Positions 48,702-62,889 of a stretch of DNA of 64,000 nt are shown here, in pieces; position 1 is the stretch's first letter; each line of letters begins with the position of its first letter. The translations under genes were made by a program, and so were the position numbers. This stretch comes from Chrysomallon squamiferum (lineage: Eukaryota > Mollusca > Gastropoda > Neomphalida > Peltospiridae): positions 17,623,894 to 17,687,893 of the forward strand of contig CM022672.1 in NCBI GenBank assembly GCA_012295275.1, in the 5' to 3' direction. The notes beneath the pieces are model-generated. The model had not been told where the DNA came from. It was given only the letters and a program-made list of their open reading frames with translations, and ran no database searches.

Positions 48702-51700
48702 TTCTGAATTATATTTATTTTGTTTTTCTTTTCTTGATGATGTGCTAGCAATTATCTTATTAGTGTTGACTGCAAAAAAAAAACAAGATAATGCAGCTGA
48801 TGAAATACTTGTACCATTATTATTTTAAAAGTAAAATTAACCCAGTATGAAGTATTTAATAATGCAAAAAATAAAAGAAAACCAATAACTTTTTTTTTTA
48901 TTTGTTACATCTATGAAATTTTATTGAAACCGTAAATAAAAGACATATGATTACATTTTCATTTTGTTTACACAATAATAAATACATTACACATGAACAC
49001 AAACATAGCCACTATAGTCATATTCATAACACTGCCGATACTTTTATTTATAATTTATTTTTTTCATTTTTTTTATCATTAGTGTGAAATTCTTTATTTC
49101 TGAACAATAATAAGAAAACTAGTAAGAAAAATGAAACACTCTTTCACTTTATTAGCTGTAAAGTAAATGTGGATGATGTAGTCTGTAATAATAGTATATA
49201 AATAGTAAAATATCATAAATGAATTTTTCTCAACCAAATTTAATAATACTAAATAATTTAAATGTAAGACTAAATGCTATTGATATACAACACAACACGA
49301 CTTGAATCTGGGAGAAAAAAAAAAGAAAAATTGTAGAAAAATTTGATACATTTACAAAATTAGTCTTTTATGTTTATACATATATACATATCTCAGAAAT
49401 CTTCACTGCTGTCTCTAAAATGTTTCTACAAAAATTGAAAAAATGTTAACTTGAATGACCACCATATATTTACAGCCACATGTAATACATTTCTTTCAGT
49501 TCCTTCATTAGGTATATTTTAGTTTTATATATTTAAGTAATTTAAAATATTTAGGTATATAATCATTCATTTACAAATGAATTGCCTTAAAAACCCCAAA
49601 AAAAACAAACTTTTAAAAACAAATATATATGACAAGCTGAAATATTTTAACATCTGAAGGGGGATAATCCATTTTAACAATTATATGTCATACTCTTTTT
49701 TTCAAAAAGATTTCTTTTTATTTATCCACTTTTTAAAAAATAATGATACTTAATACATGCAAAGAAATAAATTACACATTTTACTGGATTTCTTGGAATA
49801 TTAGTATATTAGCCACTAATGCAAAACAGGTTCAGAAGTATGCCCCCAAAAGATGAAATGGAAAGAATAGGTAGAAAAATTATCCAAAAATGATTAATTC
49901 AAGAAGAAACTCCACAACATCAAACATTTTACTGACAAGAAAATAGGTTGACTCCATGAAATGTCTAACTAAATTATATTGCAAAGAAAAGAAAGAAAAT
50001 GATATTTACAAAAACTGAATTTCTTTAACAGGAAACTTCTCTGTCTCCAGAACCGGTACAAGAACTGAATGAACACATAAGAAGACTAGATACATATGTT
50101 TGATTATACATTAAAGAAAATATTTTTGTTTTGTTTTGTTTACTTACAGCATGCAAGCAATAATAATTATTTTTGCTTCGATTCAACTTTAGCAATTTGA
50201 GGATATACACATGCAGGTCTATGAAAGTAGTGTTTATCTAATCTCAATAAAAAATTATTCATCCATGTAAGGAACTGTATCTAGAATTTTAATACAAGTT
50301 TTTAAACAAGCGTTGAATTTCTTTTGACTTTTGTTTTGTGGCTTTCATGATATGGTGGTGTTAAGGTGTTTGATAGGCACATAATTGTGACTTCAAAAAT
50401 CTGTTAAAATTGTTTTATGCTACAAACAAAAAGTGCTTTTGAAAACATAATTAGGTTTATGCTATTCCAAATGTAAAAAGGTGTTAATGATGCCTGTGGT
50501 TGCTTGCCAGCTTGGTAATCAAAAGGTCCATTATTCCAAAGGTATGATAAATAAAATAATAAAATTTGGTCAGAAATGATGCAGGGACTTCTTGAGATTT
50601 ACAACTTTACAGTGATTTTACAAGCTGATGACATGAGCAGCAATGAAGTCCTGAATTCATTCTTTAAAATCTGAATTTCTACTTTTTGACAAATTTCATT
50701 CGAAAGCGCAGTTTCAAAGCTAATTTGTACTTTTCAAACTTACCTCTGAAAGTCGAAAAGTAGAAATTTTTAACCTGATTTCAGCTTGTACATGGATTAT
50801 ATATTGAGGGTCAAATACACATCTGCCCAAATTTCGATTTCCTGATTTATGGATCTCTGCAGTACAACGTCTGTGTAAAAGAAGAGATGATCAGGACAAA
50901 TATATATAATGATTAATAATAACACCTTTCCCCTTACAAATCAGTTAATACTTATGCAACAGTGAGGTAATTAAAAAATACAAATAAATAAATAAATAGA
51001 TAAATAAATAAATTTTAAAATACTTGAACAAAAATGATTATAACATATATTTATTTTTTCAAATCTAGTTTCTAATGGCCATATAGAATTTGTATGTCCC
51101 AAGATGATCTAATCCTTAAATGTTCTATTTACATTTTTTGTTTGTTTATTTATAAAAAAAAATCAACAAAACCGCTATAAAATAAACACAAAAATGTGAA
51201 GCACAGAACTAAACATATGGAAAGAAAGAAAAAAATATGAATGTTTACTAAAAAGATTATTTACATGCTGTGCGAAAAATGAAAATTCTTTTATTTTTAT
51301 ATTCAGTATTCTATTTTCTCTAATTTAAACGACAGCAATAACAAATAAAAAATCAGATTGCGTAGATTATCTTATATGATTATTTTAAACAGTGTATCAA
51401 AATAATATTTAGCCATTATTAGTTAAACTAAGGAATAATGAATTACCATGGATCTATTACTAAAAAGCTTGATTGATTAATTTCATGGTGCATTATGCAA
51501 AAGATTGGCTATATTTACAGCTGTAACTTTCCTTCTCGAATAAGGAAAACAGTACAAGTTGCTATATAAAAATATATTAGGAGTTAATACATGCAGATTC
51601 AAAACACTGTGTAACATCAAATACAATGACAGATCAAAAATAGCTAAACTGACAAACTTCAAAATTGCAAAATAATATAAACACCAAACTAAACAAAGTG

Positions 51701-53736
51701 TATTTATACATTCCTCAAATACGAATCATTTTATTTAACAATACATTTTTTTTTTTTTTAAATAATAAAAATTTAAAAAGAAAGAAAAAATTTACATAGA
51801 ATATAAATGACAAAATTAACCTATTTTATACAGTAATATTCATTTACCGTGGCTTATTATACATAACAGACATTACCTGTGCTTATAAATGTATTATAAT
51901 AGTATCATACAAATTAAAATGTTCTGAAAGATGATACTGCATTCATACTTTTTTTTTTTTAAATATTATGAACAATGGAACCTACAAAGTTTAAACTACC
52001 TGCAACAACAAAGTCTATTGTGCAAAATGCTAAAATTTTAAAAGCCACCCATAATTTTTTTACAATAACTTGAATGACAATTCTGCCTATTATTTGAGTA
52101 CAATGAAAATATTTAAAAATATGTAGAATGTCAAAAAAACACAAAAAAAAAACCCCCTAACAAAACACACTAGTATTTCTTCAATTGTTTTAAAGTAATT
52201 AAACTAAATGATAAAACTTTTTAAACAAAATTTTAGTGGTACTGGTTTGGGTTTAAAAAAAAAGAACACCAAACCCCCCCCCCCACAACAATGGTGTAAA
52301 ATAAATTGAAAAATTCTCATTCTAACTAAAACATTTAATAAAATTTTAATGTAAGCAACAACTATTCACTGGGTACAGTTTGTATCACATGGAAATTTAA
52401 TCTGTGGTCATCAAGAAGTGAGCTCAAAGACAAAATTGCTTTGAAATGTTGTGCGTGACCAGCTTTAGACATTATTATTTATAATTTTTGTTTTTTGTAT
52501 TTAATTTAAAAAAAAAAAAAAAAAAAAATATTGAAATAAAGGACTTCTCAAAAACTGTTTCCTAAACTGGAGTTATGAGTAATTTTAAGGTATAAATAAT
52601 TGAAATTTGTTACAAAGAGAATTTAAAGAAATTTAAGCGTTCCTATAAAAGTTGTTTTTTTAAATTAAATAATTGGATAATACTTCAAAATGTTTAAATA
52701 TTTGTTTTTCACTTCATGAAATCTTAATTGAATTAAAAAATATCAATTTTTAATAAATCATAGGTATAACGAAAGTTATAACTGCAAATATAAAAAAAAA
52801 AAAAAAATTTCAAACTTTTCTGCTTAAAAGCATGAAATGATTATTTTCAGTTGTAACCCTTTGACAAAGATGCAAAACCTTTAACCAGAATACAGATGGC
52901 TGGATATAGTGCAATTTTTGTTTTGTTTAAAAAGAAAAACGATGTTTTTTTCTCCCCAGTTATTTGATAATTACTTCTATAAGTTATATTTAAAAAAAAA
53001 TAATAATTAAATAATTTTTTTAGTGACTGGAGTTAAACCTGATTGATTCTATATTTGCAGATATCCTTTTGATTACACATAGAATGTTTTAAAATAAAAC
53101 CTTTCTTTGTTCCTAGCACATACTGTCCAATCACAAACCATTTGAATTTACATATGGTATTAGAGACATTCAATAGCAGTTATGTACAAATGATAAAATA
53201 AATTGCAAATGTGTACCAGTCAAATGACAAACATACTTTTAAACAGTTCTTGTATTTAAACTTGAAAAAAATAAAATTAATAAACTCTAACCCAGGTAAA
53301 TGTTATGTATATTTTAACTGTCCTGCCCAATAAATGATTATAACCACTTAGTGTGACAAATGGATTCTTATTTGAATATATTTTCCAGAAGGACAAACTA
53401 TGATTGTAATTACACAGTTTTTAAAATTAGTAATGCAACAGTTCTGATAGGCTGTTTTATATCATCATTCAGAAAAGTCAATGCTCAAAAATAAAGTTCA
53501 ACTACATCTGTCATATTTTAAAATAATTATATACATCTTTGATAAAAAGAAGAAGCAGCAAAAGTATTGTAACTTCCCAGGGATATCAAAGCATGCGCCT
53601 TCCTGATAGATACAAAACAAAATGTCTTTATAAAAACAAATAATAAAATAAAATAAAATAAAATAATATAAATAAAATTAAAAAACATTCTTCAATTAAT
53701 ATTACTCCATCAGTCAAATGTTTGCTTGCTACTCGT
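48702..53736. other. 3' flank of BNIP3-like gene, possibly long 3' UTR
   Basis: 5 kb of AT-rich, CpG-poor sequence without exons. Contains an inverted repeat at 50674-50770, a C-run at 52277-52286 and many A-runs. Some of it is probably BNIP3 3' UTR on the - strand, but no poly(A) site can be fixed. Confidence 0.45.
50674..50770. repeat. Inverted repeat (AATTTCTACTTTTTGAC / GTCGAAAAGTAGAAATT)
   Basis: Arms 50674-50690 and 50754-50770 pair over 17 bases with one mismatch (T against G), enclosing about 63 bases that themselves contain related words (GTACTTTTCAAAC). Could be a hairpin in a transcript or a remnant of a palindromic element. Confidence 0.6.
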
Positions 53737-54955
53737 TCAGTCTACTGCTGGTGCAGTTATGGCAGCCATGTTCAAATATTTTTTAGCAAACAGAAACATT
53801 CTGAAAAAAAAAGAAAAAAATAGAATTTTATCACCAAACAGAATGTAAATTTTAACTGTGCTGAATTAAATATTAATAGGAATATATATATATATATATG
53901 TATGTATGTATGTATGTTGTATATATATAGTATTTTAATAAGTGCAAACAATTACCATAATCTTCCATTAAATACTTGATAAAAAAAAAAATAATAATAA
54001 TAATAATACAAAACATTAAATATTCATTTTTAAATCTACTAGTTGACAATATGTAGATGATACAGAACAGAGAGAGTAAAATTTATACTGACATGAATAT
54101 AAGAAAATAACATTATGCTTATTAAAAAAAAAAAAATGGAATAAATAAATTCAGCAATTACCATAGAGACAAGTAAATTAGTAACCAAAACCAATGTCAA
54201 ACATTCATAAATAAATAAATGAGAACAGTATATAATTATATTAAAATAATTTAATCAATAATAACGAAACAAAAGAAAACATTTACACAGCAGCTCCAAG
54301 GAAGAAGGTTGCAGCGTGTGTGAGCAGCAGTGTAGGCAGATTTTCCAGCGTGAATACGGCTCGTTTTAAGGCATTGGTGTGGCGAACACTCAGTGGATGC
54401 TGCCGAGGCTTGCTTATTGGGTGTCGAAACTTGCCATTCCAGTCCCTAAAACATACGTTTAACAAAATATCACACAACTGAACGCCTGTCAAGTGTACTG
54501 CACATTACACATCTTTCTGACTGCTAGCCAGATCATTCTTTAAAGCTAGCTTATCCTAGATCTTTTTCTCTTTTTTTTTTTTTTTTTTAACTGTTGATGC
54601 TGTTAGTGCCAGGCAAAAAGCCCAGTTTTAAAGTGCTTGGCTGTGGATTAATCATACCCAGCACAAAGTTTTACACACTTATGTGGTTTTTTTTTTTAAT
54701 ATTTCATTTTTCAAGGATGTGTTTAAATTTCCATTTACATGGTGTAAAATAACTGCTTATTTTTATTATTTTGTTTTGTCAAAGGTTAATAAGACAAATG
54801 TTATCTTGATATTACAATCGGGATTAAGACAGTGCAAATTTGATGATATTATTTAGATATATTTTATTTTTTATTTCTCTCACCCAGGTGGCATCACTTC
54901 TGGTCGACTTGACCAATCCCAAATCCAATCTGTTCCTGGATCCTAAAAAATGTAA

Positions 54956-54986
<31 letters not shown>

Positions 54987-54989
54987 AAA

Positions 54990-55060
<71 letters not shown>

Positions 55061-56160
55061 CAACAACAATAATAATAATAGTTCTTTTTAACTTCTAACA
55101 GACATCTTGAAATCGTGTATGTATATTAAAAAATGATGCTGTTTTAACCCCCACCTTGCTTTTTGTACACTCACTATAGTTAGACATTATACTGAAAGGT
55201 AAATTCACTGGAATTAAAGTTAAATACATTTTAAAATACTGAACAAATAACATGTTTATTTAAAATTCTAATCCTATTTCCACATCTGTTTCAGCATTCC
55301 AGCAGCAAATCTGCATTTCCCCTGTGTACAATATTCACGCACATGTATAATGCATGAAAATCTCTGTTCTCATACAATTTTCATTAAAAAAAAAAATAAT
55401 AATAAAAAAAGAATGTGTCCTAATACAATGTGAGAGCATTAACACTGACACAAAGTCTCCTTTCTACTCATCATACATAGATTTTCGTCTGTGTAAATAT
55501 TCATCAGTTTTCATTTTGTTTTAACTCATTTAACTACATTACTCACAACTTATTGTTTAAATGTTCAAATGTAAAAGTACAAACAGTTTATTTACTGATC
55601 TAGCAGCAAATAAACAAAAAAGGTAAACAACACTGATCATGTTGGTGTCACATGCTGATGATGTTCAAGGTTAAAATTTAATTATTACCAATGTTAACAC
55701 TGATATTTCTGTTATTCTATTCATTAGGTTTACCTTTCTGTTTCATTTGTGTTTATAATTGAGATAAATAAACAATCATTATTATGCTGACTGTAGCTAG
55801 ATAAATAGATGTGACCTGGTGCTTCTGACCTGACCTTTTGTCTCTTCGTAGATTATATTTGTAGTGAAAATTATTACAACAATGAGAGTTATTTTAAAAA
55901 ATAAAACATAAACGACAATCTGTTAATGAATATAGAATGATATAATAACAAAATAATTGACAAATTAAACTAAACGCATGTTACAAAATAAAAACAGCTA
56001 ATGAACCTCTATTATTATTATTATTATTATTATTATCTAGTTTGTTATTGTTTTTTTTTATTACATATTTCCGTGCTGAAACAAATAGATCTATTTATTA
56101 TTTATGTTTTGTTAGCTGTTTTATATTTTTATTTTTCTCCCTCTTTTGCTTTTTCTTTGT

Positions 56161-56227
<67 letters not shown>

Positions 56228-56452
56228 TCTCTGTACATCAGATTTTCAAACCACTGCATGTCACAGTTATCGCTGCCCTAATATCAAATGTTTCCTGCAC
56301 ACTGACATAACTCACTTAGCAGCATTTGTTACCATGGAAACTGTAGCAGTAATGAAGCTGTGAACAGTACACCACAGAAGAATAATTATGTAAATGACAA
56401 CCATAATTTAACTTAATGATCAATATATATTGTCAAGGACACTACCAAGAGA

Positions 56453-56483
<31 letters not shown>

Positions 56484-58175
56484 TAGGTGTATGATGTGCA
56501 AAAATTAATTCTGACGGATCAATGATTATTAGTAACTGACTCTCTGTCTACTTCACTGATCAATATAATCAACAAGTAATCTACATCAGGTGTGCTGTCT
56601 AACAGTGTTCTTGAACTCTAATGGATATAATACCAGTAACCAAAATATTTTTTAATATTTTTGTTTTGTTCTAATCATTGTTTTTGTTGTTTTTTTTTTC
56701 CTTTAAGATAAAGTTATTTTGGATTAACTACACAAGGATATTTACAGATAATAGCTTTTTATTTCCGCTTTTTTCCTACTGTATTGTATTTCTATTGTAC
56801 TTTTAATTTTTTAATTTTTTTTTATTGTTATATACATATGTATGTATTCAGTTTTTTAAATAACAGTTCATTATCTCAATGAAAAATGCAAGAACAGATT
56901 TTATTCAAGTGCATCACAAATTACAGTTTATTTCTTCTTTATACATTTTTTAAACATTTATTGAATTGTTTATGTGTCTCTATGGCTTTTGTGTGTGTGT
57001 GTGTGGATTCGCTTCTGTATGTTTTACTTCCTTATAACACCTGTATTTTATTTTCAGACAGTTACTACCTCTGCACTAAGCCTCAAAAAAACCCCAAGAA
57101 TTTCTCATTTGTTCAGCTCAACAGCTGACAGTTAGGTCATGTCAAGATAATTGTAATGGTGTCAATGGATGTTTCTGCTGAGTCATTTTTCTCAGATACT
57201 GCTGTAAGGAACGGAGATTGGCTGGTGTAGAAATCTGACACCATAACCCAGAAACAAACAATGCAGTCTAAGAGTACAGCTTGTTTGGATATTTTCTAAC
57301 AAACTGTGAAGATAATGTGCTTCAAGCTACAAGGAAGGCAGTGGAATTATGTATCAGTACTGCCTCCTGCAAGTGGGAGATGTAAACAGTGCTGTGCTGA
57401 CTTCTACACTTCTACATGTTTACTTACTAACAAAACAAAAAAAATCAAATAGCACAGTAAACAGGTGTACAGGCAAATCTGTCAATCTTCTGACATCATC
57501 TGACTGTTATTATTTTTAGTCAATATTTAACTTACAGATTTTCTGAATGGGGCTTTTTTTTTTTGTTATTAACATAATCACTGTTGTTGGCAGAAAGTTG
57601 TTTGCTTTTTTAAAATTATTTTTTATATTTCTTTTAACCATCTGGTTTTTTTTTTTTTTTTTTTGTTGTTGTTTTTTGTATGTGTTGTTTATTTGAATGT
57701 AATGAAATATAAATATGAGAAGTGAAAGAAAAAGTAACTGAAGTTATTTATGACTTCAAACTTCTTAATAATGAATCAAGAGACTGAAAAATTCAGAGAG
57801 AGAAGGGAGGGGTTGGTGGAAACATTGTGTACAATTCAGAATGAATGAACCTCATTCTATTAACTTGAGGCGTGAATAATGACAGCTGAATAAGAAATCT
57901 GTAGATTTTTTCTCTCAAATTTGCACAGTTCTTGTTGGAATGGGAAAGAATCTAAAGTCCATATTGAAAAAGACTGCTCTTTTTAATGTGTTACTGTTGT
58001 AATAATTCCAAAAAGAAAACGTATTTTATATAATGTGATGCTGACCTAACAAAAATACCACAGTTGTTTAAAACAGTATCGTATTTATTATCAGTGAGGC
58101 AACAGGTTGTGAGCTGGAAAAGTAATTAACATTAGTCAATACATTAACTCATTTTTGTGAAATTGAAAAACAAAA

Positions 58176-58232
<57 letters not shown>

Positions 58233-61200
58233 TTTGAAAACTGAATGTTTAATGATACATTTTAAAGTACATGTCAAAACAAGCTGTTGTCAAGGACATT
58301 TGCCCTTGCCACACAATCCAGAAATATCGTTTATTACTGCCAGTCAATATTAACTGTTGGCATAGTACTTATAATTCCAAACACTACATCACATCTTGTT
58401 TATCAAAAACAGTGATGTGTGGGGTTTTTTTTTCTCTCTCTCTCTCTCTCTACATATATAAATATCTTGCTGCTAATGATTAACAAGATAACCATGAAGT
58501 GTGGTTCAACAGTCATATCATAATCAGACAATAATGTTATACCAGTAAGTGCAATTAGTAAAATGTCTTTAGGTCTCGTTGAACTTTGACTGACTGAATT
58601 TTGGTTAGAAATACAAATCACTGTGACAAGCTTGGAGATTACATTTGAGAACAGGACAATTTCACATTGTACTGCACGTTAATATTCACATCGCAGCTTT
58701 TAATTATGCAAATACTGTTGAAGGAATCTTGTCTGAAACAGTTAAAAACTTATTTTGAATGACCGAGGGCATTACCGCATGTTTATAATAAGAAATATAA
58801 GATTATTTTGTTATAGTATGATTATATCAAATACAATAACTAGATGTAAATAAGACAACAATTCCAGTGTTATATTAACATTTATATCAGTCATCAGTTT
58901 CAACAGATGTAATAATGAATACGCATTAAAATACATAGGACATTTTAAATATGTAAAACAACTCCAGTAACAGTTATCTGATACTGATACTGTTACTTTT
59001 ATTTTTTTTTTAAACTTTTTGGCTTTTTCTTTTGTTTTTTTTTTTTTTTTTTTTTTTCTTGCATTAAATATTAAGGTAGATAAATTATATGTATTTTATT
59101 TTAAAATGTTTTTACCTGTCTTGATCTCCATTCTCCTGCAGCCCATTCATTGTTAGGACTATGTGGACTTTTAGGGCTGAAAAATGAAACAACCAGCTTT
59201 ATACGACTAAAGAGATTTATAACAAGACAGACAGAAACAGCAAGAGAAAGAGAGACAAGAAGGAAAGTGTGAGAGAAAAAGTAAGAGAGGCAGAGGAATA
59301 GAGAAAATAAGTGAATGAACTTAACTGCCAGAGATTAAAAAAAAAAAAAAAATAAAAAATAAAGATAGATTTATAATTAGTCAACAGAAACCAAAAACAA
59401 AGGCATTTAAATAATAATTTAAACCTACTTCTAAGTATATGTATATGTAATACCATGAACATATAAAACCAAAGGGCATAATATGAAAATAAATAATTGT
59501 GGTAAATTAGCCTTTAATTTAGTGCGGTTCAGTTCTTCTGTATAGAAAACAGGTTTTAATTCTTAGTAGCCTAACTACTAACTACATGACCATCATTCAG
59601 GTACAACACGTCAAAGGAATGTTAGTTTTCTAGAATGTCAAATGTAGACACTGTGACACATCATTCTGTTTAAGTAAATAATCAAACATTCTCTATGACT
59701 CTTCATATATGGCAACTTTTTGTCTGGGTGGGAAATGAACTTAATGACATGCATAGTAACAAACCAACCAATAAACAGATACACACACTCACATACACAC
59801 AATATACTGAGTCATGAGTTAAAACAGTTTAGATATATTTCAGTAGATAAACATGTTGGTTACGTTCAGCACTATAATAATCTGTGCTGACGGATTTTAT
59901 ATAAATCAGTCATTTTTCTCTATGTTGATATCATGATATGTATCTGTCAATTATTTCAGGTCAAATGAACATTCACAATGGTTTGCTTATTGCCCTGTAT
60001 TAAAGTAACATGGTCTTAATTCACCATACATTATACAACTTCATAATTACAGTGATTAAAAACAAAATAACTACCTTATTTCACATACCAAGCACACTGT
60101 ATGTTAAAAAAGGACACGTTATAAAATAAATGTAGCCTCAATTTACTTCAATCTGCACAGTGAATTTGACGTGTTATAAACCATAACAAAAAATATGCTT
60201 TACAAAGTTAAGCTTCAAAGAAACAATATATATATATATATATTTATATATATAGGTAGACTGACATCTTATATGATTGTACTGGTCACCCAGTATTTAC
60301 AATACTAACAGCCAAATATATGAGGTGAATTAAACATACTATAATCAGAGTGAATGATTAACCCTTATGCAATGTACACAAACCAGTGTATGTTATTGCT
60401 ATAGTCTAAATGTGATACATAATCTATGATAATGTGATGCAATATTATCAGTTATCTGAGATTACATAGCAATTGTTGTTAAGTAAGCAAACAACAAAAT
60501 ATAGTAATACCCTAACAGCTGATAGTTAACTGGTATAAAATCCTCAAGCCACACTACAATGATTTTAAGATAGCAGTGAATGAATACCAGTATTTTCTTA
60601 ATGATTCTTCAGTGTCAACTTTTCATACAGTGTGTATATATGACATTCTAATCACTGAAATTCAGTTTTCAGAGAGATAACTTTTATAAACAAACAAGGA
60701 AACAGATACCATTCTCAAAATATAGGTGTGTTTTTTTTTTGGGGGGGGTGTTAAATTCTAGCAAGCCCAGCACTGTGTATGATTCTGTGTATTTCAACCA
60801 CTACAGACCATTCAAACTATAAAAGATTCAACATTTGTACTCTAAATAAAATCTACTATTGTTCTCCTTAACAGAGAACGAAACAACAACAACGACAGCA
60901 GCAACAAAAATTAAAAAATAGGAAGTGGATTCTCTGTAAATCTTTTCAAACAAATACCCCACACACATGAACAACAGGAATATTAATTATACCTGTAAAT
61001 ATATCTTCAGCTTTGAGATTCATTAACTCTTCTCAGATTTAATTAGAAAGTGATATATGAGCATATGCAAGCCTGCTTGATTACTCATATGATGCAACAT
61101 TTAATGGACACAGCAAAACAAGCTATAACATATAGATTTTTATTACTACTGTTGTTGATATTATTTTATATTGTGTAAACTGTAAGTTATAAAATAAAAT

Positions 61201-62732
61201 AATAAAAAATGTTTTTATAATGAGATTTGAACTATAATTTTTTTTTTTTAAATCTTTGTATAATTCTAAAAATCAAATGTGTTTATGTATCTCTGATTAA
61301 TAAACTAAAACAGATATTACAGAGTTACTCTTCCATACAACATTAAAAAGTGAAACAAAAAATAACTGTTCCCAAGCAGATATTTTATTGGGATATGATT
61401 TTTTAAAATTAATTTTATTAAAACACATTGAAAGAAATACAAATACAAATACAAATTTTTAAATTTAAAAGTTAATAGGAATACATATATATACTGTGAT
61501 TTTTGACCATGTACAGAAACCAACAGAAAGAATGTTTATCAGTTATAATGAGATAAATGAGTAAAACTAAACATCATGAGACAGCATGAGAGAGAAAACG
61601 GGGAAAAAAAGAAAGACCTGTAATAAAAATATGGAAAGAATGCAAAGAAATAGAGTGTATCAGGAAGAGAATGAGATATTAAAATAATATGTAACCAAGA
61701 CTTTATAATAATAATAATAATAATAATAAATACAGTGTTTACCTTCCTCTTGTTGATGATTCCTTACTGTTTGGTCGAGATGGTGTACGGGATTCTCTCT
61801 GAGCTTCGATCAAAAGTTTTTCCAAGTTACCACTGTACACAGAATGCAGTGTTGCTGGATCTGTGAGCTGGGACTGGCTTGGACCTGAGTTTTGCAGTTC
61901 AACCCAAGATTCTGGAATTAAAAAACATACATTTATATTTATTAATATTAAAACTATAAAATATTTTATTTCAAGTTGTCTTCTCTTACTACAGCGATTT
62001 AAACTTAGATTATTATATCTAGCTGTTTAAAACAAATCTGATAATAAATAAAAATAAAAAAATAAAATAAATAATATAAATAAATAAAATGAAAACAAAC
62101 AGGTGTTGAATATATTATTTGCCAGACCCACCTCATCTATTTTTAAAGATAAATTTTTGAAATTAAAAAAAATATATATAAAATTTTTAAAAATTACTGT
62201 TTTGCTTATATCGTTATTAAACACAAAATTTTTTTACTGTTACTCCTAGTAATATAATTACTATTGCTTTTATATTTCTCATCCCGTATACTGAAACAAT
62301 TTGTAAAAGATAAACCTGAACAACTGATAATCGGATATTTTAACAACGGAGAAGCCTTTGTCGTTCGTTATAAGCTTTACTGCTCTTTTATTTGCCGTCG
62401 TAATTAATAATAATTCATACTGCGTTGTCCATTAAAACCATTTCTTTACTAAGTAGCAAATATTCATCAGCATCACATTTTTTCGCATACGTACAAGATA
62501 TTTTGCTGTTATGTATTACAAAAATAATCACGTAAAGTAACCCGAATGAATTATGCTCTTATTTATCCAATCCAATATTCAGGAGGTCTGCTATTTTTAG
62601 CTTCTGTCAAACAGAGAGACTGCTGCAATTTCCGCCATTTCTAACAACACAATTATTTCATGAACATACATTTTCTCAGAATATCTTACCATTGAGTTCT
62701 TCACCCTGCTGTCGCCTCTCCGCAGAAGCCAT
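53737..62732 (-). CDS. BNIP3: BNIP3/NIX-family mitophagy receptor, complete, six exons
   Basis: Exons on the - strand: 62732-62690, 61911-61743, 59176-59116, 54942-54884, 54445-54287 and 53800-53737, all GT-AG and in phase, giving 184 residues (vertebrate BNIP3 about 190-220). BNIP3/NIX proteins sit in the outer mitochondrial membrane and recruit LC3/GABARAP to trigger mitophagy, notably in hypoxia. Visible: LIR motif SWVEL with W17 and L20, the NLEKLLIEAQRES block, a Ser/Pro-rich linker, the signature DWIWDWSSRPE at 96-106 (family conserved region by the BH3-like segment), and a C-terminal TM helix at about 147-169 followed by a KKY and a short tail ending PAVD. His154 of the TM is kept. The exon 5/6 junction splits the TM; without splicing, a TAA follows immediately after GAAV. 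Small exons are separated by introns of up to 4 kb. One ancestral BNIP3/BNIP3L gene is expected in invertebrates. Confidence 0.93.
53889..53930. repeat. (TA)n(TATG)n compound microsatellite
   Basis: In intron 5 of the BNIP3-like gene, about 90 bases above the last exon's acceptor. Confidence 0.85.
54955..55080. repeat. (AAAT)n(AAT)n array near BNIP3 exon 4 acceptor
   Basis: About eight AAAT units then about thirty AAT units with a few AAC. On the gene strand it is a (TTA)n(TTTA)n tract ending 12 bases before the acceptor of the exon encoding DWIWDWSSRPE. It yields the poly-Leu frame seen here. Confidence 0.95.
56163..56223. repeat. (CT)n microsatellite
   Basis: About 30 CT units in BNIP3 intron 3. 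Confidence 0.95.
58186..58228. repeat. (AC)n microsatellite
   Basis: About 21 AC units in BNIP3 intron 3. Confidence 0.93.
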
Positions 62733-62782
62733 TTCTGAAATCACGATGTCAACTACAGATGTTCTAATATTTTCAGCTTCCA

Positions 62783-62787
62783 CACGT
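62783..62787 (-). promoter_or_regulatory. Possible hypoxia response element (ACGTG) upstream of BNIP3-like start
   Basis: The gene strand reads GTGACGTGTGG at 62791-62781, containing the HIF core RCGTG about 50 bases upstream of the ATG. Vertebrate BNIP3 is a HIF-1 target through such an element. A five-base core is weak evidence alone. Confidence 0.3.
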
Positions 62788-62817
62788 CACTTTGTTGATG
62801 TTTTGCTTTATTGACAA

Positions 62818-62825
62818 TGACGTCA
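62818..62825. promoter_or_regulatory. Consensus CRE palindrome TGACGTCA upstream of BNIP3-like gene
   Basis: Perfect CREB/ATF palindrome 86 bases above the ATG, in a CpG-containing segment that is likely the promoter. TSS unknown. Confidence 0.5.
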
Positions 62826-62878
62826 AGATTGTATACATCAGGTGCCCGTTCGCAGCGCCCCTTTTGGCTAAATAAGTT

Positions 62879-62889
62879 AAGGGAGATAA
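62879..62889. promoter_or_regulatory. AAGGGAGATAA motif upstream of BNIP3-like gene
   Basis: About 150 bases above the ATG; matches the AAGGGAGACAA motif upstream of RAB28 in sequence and orientation. Confidence 0.35.

Larger units (their letters stand above)
55081..59100. other. BNIP3 intron 3, repeat-bearing
   Basis: 4 kb without exons. Holds (TTA)n at 56010-56037, (CT)n at 56163-56223, (AC)n at 56452-56480 and 58186-58228, and long T-runs at 57645-57664 and 59034-59057. The short frames are repeat-derived. Confidence 0.6.

Noticed and set aside
54283-54492. 69-residue frame as an intact single-exon BNIP3 C-terminus
   Set aside because: Its stop TAA is part of a GTAAAT donor; splicing to 53800 extends the TM helix and gives a normal BNIP3 end.
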